This document shows positions 55,836 to 64,000 of a stretch of 64,000 bases of DNA, in pieces (the first letter of the stretch is position 1; the number at the start of each line of letters is the position of its first letter). The notes beneath the pieces are model-generated. The model did not search any database and was not told where the DNA came from. It saw only the letters and a list, made by a program, of their open reading frames with translations. The stretch is from contig JBBHKE010000967.1 in assembly GCA_037447655.1 (NCBI GenBank), positions 184,001 through 248,000 of the forward strand. Reading direction: 5' to 3'. The DNA comes from Zygnema cylindricum. Its lineage: Eukaryota > Streptophyta > Zygnematophyceae > Zygnematales > Zygnemataceae. A program made the translations under genes and the position numbers.

Positions 55836-56859
55836 AGGTCCTCAGAATAGACAACTTACAATAAGCCTCTAGGATATCCCAGACCCCTTTGTGTTTCAAC
55901 AAGAATATCTGCCACCTTGGCAGACAAAAACTCTGACCACCTTCACCCCTGTGAGAACAAGACTCCCTTGAGTCAATAGCAAAAAGAATCTCAGAATTTG
56001 CTCCCTTGAGCAGTAAGTTTTGGATGGTCAAAGTTGACCTTTTGTAAAGAAGCTACCAGGGAGAGAGGGTCCTATCTACCAATTTTTCTAAGTCTTATCT
56101 CTCTCACAAACTCTATCTATTGATGAACGCAACCAATCATATTACTCTTGCGTACACAAAAGTACAGCTGCTGGTGTACTTTTTGTACGAATACTGTACA
56201 ATATCACCTAAATGTCGACACGTGGTATATTCAAATTTGCTTCCTTAATCCCCGGAGATGTCGCGATCTAATGTCATTCAGCCACGTGTCATCCAATGTG
56301 GCGATGACCAAAAACCGCCGAAATTCTCTTCCGCGATCTCAGCATTCATTCCGGCCGTTTGATTAAATGCAGATTTAATCGTAGCCGTAATAAATACCTG
56401 CGCGGTATTCGTTTGGCTATCGAAACAAATGCGTGGTACTAGTTTCTTGTCTGTACCCTAATCCGTACATTTACATAACCGAACCTATATATCCTGTAAA
56501 TAGTTTCGTTAAATGAATTTGTCAACGTAGTAATGTTTAAGTATTTATCAAACAAAATACATTCTAACACTAGTCATAGACTAAATGGATAGAGCAACCC
56601 GCTATCGGCGGCTTTGACGGTCGGTAAGTACCAGGATCAAATCTTGTATCTGACAGTTTTACTTTTAGTAAACCACCTAATCTACTAACCGTATATCTCA
56701 GGATAGCATAGGCAGCCATGGCTCTAGCTTGATCTCCGACTTTCAGTGACTGCAACAAGTGTGGGAGTTGAAGAGAGAAGTTAGAGGCAGACTGCCTTGG
56801 CTTCTTTTCTGCATTTATTTTAGATGTAGAAAATACTAAACGAACCATCAATTTCTACA
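55824..56859 (-). repeat. 5' LTR of Cop2-E
   Basis: This 1036-bp LTR runs from TGTAGAAATTGATGG (right end) to GAGGTTTCA (left end). It includes the gag ATG, four codons before its 3' end. Confidence 0.9.
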
Positions 56860-56864
56860 TAGGG

Positions 56865-57110
56865 GAAGTGACAAGGTGAATGCACTGACTGCTGGTGGTG
56901 ATTGTCGGAAGCGTGATGAGAGGAATGTTGGTGTCTGGCGAAAGTGTGATGAGAGGAAAAAATATAAAGATAAGCCTTATCGGAACTTCGGTGGAATGAG
57001 AGGAAGAGGAAAAGAATGGGGATCTTCGAAATGAGGGGTTTGCTTTTGTTTCTTTTGTAGGGAACCGGGTCACTATATGGGGGAATGCCTATGGAAAAAA
57101 ATAAAATTTA
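56865..57110 (+). pseudogene. Cop3 gag (plus), second part with zinc knuckle
   Basis: It continues the gag interrupted at 50716: Asp/Arg/Lys-rich linker, then CFFCREPGHYMGECLWK at about 57045-57090, a C-x2-C-x4-H-x4-C knuckle. One frame change separates linker and knuckle. Confidence 0.8.
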
Positions 57111-57320
57111 TAATGTGAATGAAGAGTAGTTGGTCGATGTCAACACTTTTGTTGGACGAAACACCAATATCAAATAATGCTTGATAGAATGCTTGAAAAC
57201 CTGGGAAAAAAAAACAATAAGAAAATATCATACGGTTACTAACAATGCTAAATAAATAAGGTTTATACCAAAACAACATCATGACAAACCAATTAATAAT
57301 TAAAAAAAATAAAACGTATG
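57111..57320 (-). repeat. Tail of the Cop3 composite, plus copy
   Basis: This is the reverse complement of about 11985-12175. On the minus strand it shows TTTTTTTTCCCAG followed by GTTTTCAAGCATTC. I do not recognise the ORF there. 57321-57595 shows no supportable gene, only TCGAC-rich DNA around 57440-57475. Confidence 0.5.
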
Positions 57321-57595
57321 AATATAATTATAGATAAAAAAATATTGATGAAGCTCAAGAATATAAATTTATTAACAAAACAAGTTATAATGATATATAC
57401 TTTAAATCCACCTTAATCGAATTCAAAATAAATCATACCTGAACCATCGACCATCGAAAAACGTCGACCGTCGACCAAAGCCACCATTTTCGCAATTTTT
57501 TTTTGGTCACTCGTTTTCGCCTCTGTGTTTGAAAGAAAATTACGAATAAGTCCTCTAGAACTATATGTGTTGGCCAAACCTAAACATGTGTGAGC

Positions 57596-59821
57596 TGTAA
57601 TTTTATAGGCTCCATTCCCCCACAAAAATTGCAGATCCAAAAAATGATATCTAAATAGTGTCGACTCTAAGTTTATTCAAACCCAAATGACCGACACCGT
57701 GATGCAACTCTAGGACCTCCATTAGCTCTCAGGGTAAGCAACACACTAGAGCCCCTAGGATAACCCTAAGCTATTTGATTTTCCATAAGAATAAATGCCA
57801 CCCTGACAGATAAAACCCATGACAAACTACACTCCAGTGAAGACAAGACTCCGTTGAGTCAATAGCAAAAAGAATCTCTCAATTTGCTCCCCTGAGCAGT
57901 AAGTTATGAAAGGTTAAAGTTGACCTTTTGTACAGGAGTTCTCTAGGAGAGAGGGGTCTACCTACCTAATTTTCAAAGTCCTAAATCCCTCTTTAAACCC
58001 TATACTACTAGAGTACGGCATCAATAAGATTACTGTGTCGTACAAAAAAGTACAGGTGCCGAAGTACTTTCTGTACGGCCATCGTACGACATGACCAAAA
58101 TGTCGACGCCTGCCATATCCGAATTTGTTCTCGTATTCTCCGGAGATGCCGCAAGCCAATGTAATTGTGCCACGTGTCACTTAACGTGGCAATGACCGAA
58201 AACCGCTAAAGCGCCCATTTTGCAATCTGGGCATCTATCGCGGCCATTCGATCAAGATTGACTTTTAATTTTAGCCGTCAAAAATGATTGCGTGGTATTT
58301 GTTTCGACGTCGAAACAAATGCACGGTATTCGTTTCGTGGAGTATCGTACCCTGTATTAGATAAAATTGTATCTATGTCCGGAGAACGTGTTTGCGCCGT
58401 TAAATAAAATTGTCTACTTACACGTCTATGAATATTTATAAGACCCTATATACCTCAGCACTGATCCTAGACTAATAAGAAAAAGCTACGGGCTACTGCT
58501 TCACTTGACGGACAACATGTACCAGGACCAAATCCTGGGTCCGTCGAGTTCACTTTTGGTAAACCTACCAAACTACTACTTGTCTCTCACTGGACAGCAT
58601 GGGCAGCCATGGTTCTAGCTTCCTCTCCAACCTTCAATGACTGCGATAAGTGTGGGAGTTGGAGAGAGGAGTTATAGGCACACTACCTTTGCTTCTTTTT
58701 TGCTCCTTATCTTTACATGTTTTAAACCTAGAAAATACAAATAAAAACCTTTAGTTTCTACTCCTGACAGTAAAAACCCCAATACAACTTCACCCCTATG
58801 AAATAAGACTTTCTGTGTGCTCAGTTCTCCCACAGAATGCATAGTTATAACATGAGTATTTGGATAGATTCTCCCACTTTGACTTTCCCTTATAAATGCA
58901 ACCACCCTGGCAAGCAAAACTATGACCTACACCCCTTTGTAGCCTAGACTCTCTTGAGTCCGCAGGAAAAAGAATCACTAAAAATGGTCAACTGAGTGAG
59001 TTGTAATTCAATGGCAAAGTTTACCAATTTATACTGATGCACTGTGGGAGAGAGGCGACTACCTACTATTTTTCTAAGTCCTAAACCCCTATCTAAACCC
59101 TCTAATAGTGAAGTACGCACCAATCACAAGACTGTATCGTACATAAAAGTACAGGTGTCGGAGTACTTTTTATACGGCATTTGTATGACATGTCCATTCC
59201 GGTGAGATCTATCACATCCGAACTTGTTATCTTGCGCTCCGGAGATCCGTAAACCCGTATGATGTTGCCACATGTCATCGGGAGTGGCGGCGTCCGAAAA
59301 ACGCCAAAACGCCCTTTCCGCGATATCGGCTCCTACCACGACCGTTCGATGAATACCGAATTTTAATACATGCTGTCGAAATAAATGTATCGCACATTTG
59401 TTTCGTGCGATACCTCAAGTTGTACTAAACTTAATTGTGTGTATGTGCTTACAATCTGTTTGTTCCGTTAAATGGATTACCCTATGTGTACATCTTTAAA
59501 CAACCATCGTGCCTTATATAATACAACACTACTCCTAGACTTATAGGACAAAGCTAACAGCTACTGGTAACTTTGACGGACGATAGGTACCAAGATAAAA
59601 TCTTGGGTCCGTCAAGGCTTTTTTGGTAAACCAACCAAAATCTGCAGCTTGTCTTTCTTTTTGGACAGCATAACCAGCTATTGCTCTAGATGCCCCTCCA
59701 AATTTCAATGACTACAACAAGTGTGGGGGTTTGGAGAGTGGAGCGACAAAGAGGTTGCCTTGGGTGACTTCCTCCTTATTATTTTTCCTATTCAGACCTA
59801 GAAAAAACATAAATTGGAACA
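57596..59821 (-). repeat. Cop3 LTR (minus), interrupted by a solo Cop2 LTR
   Basis: The parts 57596-57702 and 58763-59821 together form a Cop3 LTR starting TGTTCCAATTTATG (right) and ending ATTACA (left). A polypurine tract, TTTTAGAGGGAG on the minus strand, abuts at 59822-59833, so this is a 3' LTR of an element whose internal part is replaced by the Gyp1-2 insertion. No PBS lies to its left, as expected. Confidence 0.8.
57703..58762 (-). mobile_element. Solo Cop2-like LTR inside the Cop3 LTR
   Basis: About 1060 bp match the Cop2 LTR, starting TGCAACTCTAGGACCTCC at the left. Flanks CGTGA (57698-57702) and CCTGA (58763-58767) form a target duplication with one mismatch. The uninterrupted sequence is seen in the Cop3 LTR at about 13270-13280. 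Confidence 0.78.
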
Positions 59822-59833
59822 CTCCCTCTAAAA

Positions 59834-60322
59834 GGACAAGAAATATAAGCACCACAATCCACCACGATGCACAGCGGAAAGCTTCCAAGGATCTTCCCGT
59901 AGCAACAGCAGGCGCACACAGCAGTTAACAGTCAAGGTTGCGCTTTATTACTCAAAGGAAGATTACAATATCCAGCGCTCGCTGCGAAGGTCTACTCAAA
60001 GAGTCCCCCTCGTACTACGCCTGTCTCACTATTTAAACTAACTAATTGCTAGTCAACCCATTACTGTACAAATGTACAGGTGGACCTTCGCGGTCAACCG
60101 CGATCTATCCATAATATTCTTCTACAACTATATGGTAAAATCTACATTCTGCGGCGTTGCTATACTGCTACGCTGCGTTGCTATGATGCGCTACGTTATT
60201 CTACTAAGTTGTTATGCTGTTATGCTGCGCTAATCTGGAATCGCAGCTGCGCTGCTCTGCAACTGCAACTATAGCTGCCTACTTTCTAGCCACTAAGTGC
60301 TCAACCCTGTAACCCTGTTACA
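59834..60322 (-). repeat. 3' LTR of Gyp1-2
   Basis: It starts TGTAACAGGGTTACAGGG right after a polypurine-like AGTGGGAGGCAT (60323-60334). It includes a TATA-like AAATAGTGAG region and AATAAA (about 59944-59950), and many 'gctgcgttgctat' words at 60150-60240. The left end is not exactly fixed and should lie at or just right of 59834. Confidence 0.72.
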
Positions 60323-60374
60323 ATGCCTCCCACTAAGGATTCAGCGTCCCGCTGAACTTTGCTTACTCAGGGTA

Positions 60375-61639
60375 CTATAATTTCCGAAGTATGCCGTATG
60401 TTTCCTCACGGTACTCTTCGAATTCCTTTTGTACGGCGTCAAGTTGATTTTGGAGATGCTCACAACTCGTCTCCAACAGCGCTATATGATGGTCCGCTGC
60501 TGCCAAGTGTCTCCGAGTGATTCGCTCCCAAACCTGATCCTCCCCTTCCTCCGGTACCTTTGCTGGTGCCTCAGGTTGCAACGGAATGGTTGCCGATAAA
60601 GGTTTTTCAGGTGCCGGGGTTTTTCGGGTTCCTCGGCTTGTTGTGCCCTATATGCTACCCCCTCTGCCGGTTCCCACCGCGGTACTTTCCTTAATTTGAA
60701 AGAGACGTGTTTCCTGGCTGCTCGAGCCCGCTGTAGAACGTTCTTCCGGGCCAACTTGAGTGCCCGTACCTCGGGTGTAACCTCCGCCCGAGAGATGATG
60801 TCATGCAGACGAACATCCCACGGGTGGTAACGGCGTAGTAACCCGGGAACGTGCACCCTGTACCGATAGTGCTCTTCAACTACCTCCACAAATGGCAGGA
60901 CATGAGGGTTTAGTTGTACGTAGCCCTTATGGTTGTTCCCCAGGTCCTTTGTCCTCATGAAATTCCAAGCTTGGTGTGACGGCACGTCGGCACGGAGATA
61001 GATAGGGTCCCCAGGTTTTCGTGTGCGCCACGTTGCAGGCCACTTCGAAGGGTCCCAATACAGGCGCTTGGTGAAGCTGAAAGTAGGGTCCCGATGCCGA
61101 GTGTCCATAGGAGATGGAAAGAGATAATCGGGGATTTCTTATTCCTTCTCGCTTTCCTTGTCCTTGTCCCCTCTTTCCTTTCCGAGGAGAAACACCTCGT
61201 CACCACTAGGGTATTGTGCTTCCGCCTTCTTCTTCGAGCTTTCCGAGGACTCCTCGTCGGCGGTGCTCTCCTTATTAGGGTCCCTCATCACCTCCAGATC
61301 GGAGGACCGCTCCTCATTTTGTGGGGGTGTCGGTTCTCGTTCCGGCTCCTCCGCATCCGAAATCACATGGTCTTCCTCATCCTCTTGATCCCTTTCCTGG
61401 ATTGGGTTGTACTCGGGGTCTTGTGAATTTTCTGACCCCTCTCCTCCGCTGGTCTCCGCTGAGCCTGCCCCATTACTAGTTGTCTCCTGTGGTTCAGGGA
61501 CTGCCTCTACCTCCTTCCTCCTGTATGCCTCTACCATGGCTTTTGTCGCCTCTAACAATTTATTCGGGCGGGGTATATCTTCTCGCCCTACTCGTACAAG
61601 TCTCCGTCTTTTTGGCGGTGGAGAAGACGACGATGCCAT
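60375..61639 (-). CDS. Gyp1-2 accessory ORF downstream of pol, function unknown
   Basis: This is a protein of about 420 residues encoded between the chromodomain and the 3' LTR. From ATG 61639 it has a basic start (MASSSSPPPKRRRLVRVGRE) and a long acidic Glu/Ser/Pro region to about residue 160. A conserved globular part follows (EIPDYLFPSPMD, FTKRLYWDPSKWPATWR, then WNFMRTKDLGNNHKGYVQLN, PGLLRRYHPWD). Next is a basic Arg/Lys helix (LKLARKNVLQRARAARKH) and a C-terminal heptad region (HIALLETSCEHLQNQLDAVQ). One in-frame stop (61139-61141) and one frameshift near 60610 break this copy. The truncated copy at 11336-11925 lacks that stop. I recognise no family: it is not RT, integrase or a membrane envelope (no transmembrane segment). 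Confidence 0.72.
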
Positions 61640-62100
61640 GGGTGTTGTGGCGTCGGATAATTTGTGGTAGTGCGAGAAGGGAGGGTAAGTTGGCTGTGCA
61701 GAGTGAAGCACTCTCTAAGGTGCCTGAACTAGGTTGGGCCCGAGGGCGGATGGCGGCTTTATTACAGGGGGTTGAGGGTTTCACGTTTGTACTCTGTGAA
61801 GCGTTGCAGTGTGCGAGGGTATCGCAGCGTCCAATATTTATAAAACTGCGCTGCTGCGGCGAAACCAAGGGTTCGTTGTCACCAATGTGGTGGAACACAA
61901 TTGCGGCGTTGCGCTTTCCTGTCAACGCAGCGGTGGCGCTGCGTTCCTCTGATGGTACCGTATCCATGTTGCGCTGCGGTGGTTGCGCCGCTGTATCACC
62001 GAAGTGAGGTAACCTCTTCGCTGCGTTTCTTAGCCGCGTCCCTAATATAATTACGATGGTTGCCACATTGCGCTTCGTTCCTTTACCGCGGCCGCTGCGA
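61640..62100 (-). promoter_or_regulatory. Gyp1-2 spacer with TATA-like box before the accessory ORF
   Basis: TATAAA on the minus strand at 61837-61842 lies 203 bases before the accessory ATG, within the sequence GTTTTATAAATATTGG. The region is dense in CGCAGCG/CAACGCAG words, as in copy 1. Confidence 0.45.
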
Positions 62101-64000
62101 TTGCCCCTCCGGTGGAGGTGAGTGTCCTCACTCATCTGAAACCAACGCAGCAACGCAGGAGAATGCAAATCCTTCTCGTTCACCCAAGAGTCGTCCTCAG
62201 CGCCGTAACCCTTCCAACGCACCAGATACTGGTTGGCGTTGGAATGGTGAGAGCGACGCGACTGAAGTATCTCTTCCACCTCATACTCGTCCGAGGTACC
62301 GTGAACGGGGGGCAAAGGAATAGTTTGCCGTCGATTAGGGAACATCGAATCTGGGTTTTTGAATGGTTTAAGCAGGGAAACATGGAAGACATTGTGGATA
62401 TACCACTCCGTCGGAATATCCAACTTATAAGCCACCTCTCCCACACGTGACAGCACCGTGAATGGGCGTGTGAATTTGGTGCCAATTTCTTAGAGAGGGC
62501 GCCCGGTAAGGAGAGGTTTGCCATATTGAGGCGAACTTTATCACCCACGCGAAAGACGGTTTCCTTTTGGTGAGAATCGGCTTGCGACTTTTAACGATCC
62601 TTTGCCAGTTGGAGCGCCTTCGCCGCCTTTTCCAAGTTCCCTTACAACGTTGCGGCAAAATCCAGAGTTGCCGGCGTAGGGCAGTCCGCGACCAATAAGT
62701 TTTGGGGAAGAGTGGGTTGGCGTCCATTGAGGGAGAATGGCGTAGCATTCGTGGACAAGTGCACCGCACTGTTGTACGCCACCTCAATCGCTGTTAGATG
62801 GTTTACCCGGTCTGTTTGGTGCACTGAAACATAAGCCCGTAACGCCTCCTCCAATGTCCGATTCACCCTTTCCGTTTGACCATCCGTTTGAGGGTGGTAA
62901 GTTGTGGACATCGCCAGTTGCGTTCCACATAGCTCAAACAGACCCCTCCAAAAGTGACTCACAAATTCCTGATCCAGGTCACTGACGATCCTCTTTGGGA
63001 GTCCGTGATGGCGGAATGCCTCCAGAAAGAATAAGACTGCCACATCTCGCGTTGTGGCTATGGGTGTCGTGGGTAAGAAATGAGCCATTTTTGTCAGGTA
63101 ATCCACGACGACGAAAATAGAGTCATAACCTTCCCTGGATAACAGGAGAGCAACGATGAAGTTCATCGAAATCGCCTCCTAAGGAACAGATGGTATCGGA
63201 AGTGGTTGTAACAGACACTGGTGACCCGATTCCGCTTTGTTTCTGTTACAAGAGTCACATTTCCGGACATACTCCGCTATGTCCTGAGTCATGTTTGGCC
63301 AATAATACGCCTCAGGGACACGTGCGGTTGTTTTTTCCTTGCGGAAGTGTCCTCTGAGTGGTTCATCATGACTTAATTTCAGTATCGAATGGCGTAGCTC
63401 TTGGTTTGTCGGGACGTAAAGTCTCGTTGTTTGACTTGGTCTGTATCACCACATACCATTGGCGGTCTAACCAATAACTTCCGTTTTATCAGTTCTCTTA
63501 ATGTCTCGTCGTCGTCATAAGCTGCCTTGATTCTACTTAGCCACTGCTCGTCCACTTCCACCGTACTGGTGATTGCGCTAAGTTTCGGATCTTGCGCTGT
63601 GGCCACCGTTGCGGAGTTCTTCTTCACAGAGCTAACGTCGACATACGGCGATGTGTGCGATCGTTGCTCCGCCACTGGAGCAGCGACTCCGAGTCGTCTC
63701 GACAGCGCAACTGTCGGATTCGTCTTGCCCGACTTGTATTCAATGACAAGTTCCGCCCCGAAGGTCTGGAGAAACGTCATCCAGCGCACTTGTTTCTTGG
63801 ACAATTTCGGCTGTGTTTGCATGTACTATAGGACGTGGTGATCCGTGATAACTATGATCCGCTTCCCCTGAACGTAACATTTCCAGCCTCTAGCGCATTG
63901 ATTATCGCAATTGTCAACTTTTCATGGGTGGCCCAGTTAAGCTCGGCTGCCTTTAGTTTTCGACTGTCGTAGGCAATGGGTTGTAGGCCTTTTCCGTGAT
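62100..64000 (-). pseudogene. Gyp1-2 chromovirus pol (RNase H, integrase, chromodomain), running off the window
   Basis: RNase H remnants lie at 63379-64000 (KQVRWMTFLQTFGAELVIEY) and the integrase zinc finger near 63230-63330. The DDE core is at 62642-63166 (MNFIVALLLSREGYDSIFVV, YHPQTDGQTERVNRTLEEAL). The C-terminal part is at 62180-62548, and the chromodomain at about 62170-62270 (YLVRWKGYGAEDDSWVNEKD). Stops at about 63179 and 63825 and frame changes near 62590 and 62450 break it. It is about 85-90% like Gyp1-1 by eye. The RT, protease, gag and 5' LTR lie beyond 64000. Confidence 0.92.

Larger units (their letters stand above)
50717..56859 (-). mobile_element. Cop2 copia element E inserted in the Cop3 gag
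   Basis: A 6143-bp minus-strand element is bounded by TG...CA ends and target duplications TAGGT (50712-50716) and TAGGG (56860-56864). The uninterrupted minus copy of Cop3 gag at about 12408 has GTAGGGGAAG, which confirms the empty site. The 3' LTR (50717-51600) lacks about 165 bp at its pol-proximal side and fuses directly to RNase H, so a deletion removed the polypurine tract. Confidence 0.92.

Overview
This window looks like plant nuclear DNA, from a land plant or a close streptophyte alga. Two spliced host genes of plant type lie on the + strand in the middle: a WD-repeat diphthine methylesterase (DPH7/WDR85-like, 35875-39621) and a GHKL ATPase of the MORC family (41594-48309, end not reached). 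Almost everything else is retrotransposon or DNA-transposon sequence, which fits a repeat-rich intermediate-to-large genome. I could not name the species. There are two 10-base N gaps, at 8035-8044 and 22492-22501.

Layout. 1-2743: 5' part of a minus-strand Ty1/copia element (family Cop1). 2744-8616: AT-rich DNA with a long-inverted-repeat DNA transposon (3181-5941), two TACACCG-ended MITEs, hairpins and a truncated Cop1 LTR. 8727-8798: tRNA-like sequence. 8857-11925: decayed plus-strand chromovirus (Ty3/gypsy, Gyp1). 11940-14884: minus-strand composite copia repeat (family Cop3). 14885-33716: an 18.8-kb knot of Cop1 elements bounded by matching ATATT flanks, holding solo LTRs, nested insertions, an inverted duplication and a tandem duplication. 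33882-35300: foldback element and GTAC-rich degenerate repeats. 35875-48309: the two host genes. 48480-57320: plus-strand copy of the Cop3 composite, split by a 6.1-kb Cop2 copia element. 57596-59821: Cop3 LTR holding a nested solo Cop2 LTR. 59833-64000: minus-strand chromovirus Gyp1 with an extra ORF downstream of pol.

How the parts relate. The two host genes have clean GT-AG exons whose codons join in phase. DPH7 acts in diphthamide synthesis on elongation factor 2. MORC ATPases compact chromatin and silence transposons; here the MORC gene itself runs into a transposon block after its ninth visible exon. The most striking mobile-element signal is in three copia families. In each, the gag start codon lies inside the LTR, and the reading frame runs through a primer-binding site that matches the anticodon region of initiator tRNA-Met (half-tRNA priming) and encodes a conserved Val-Met-Gly. 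A second signal is the chromovirus: both copies carry an unrecognised acidic/basic/coiled-coil ORF after the integrase chromodomain, with a TATA-like box about 202 bases upstream in each.
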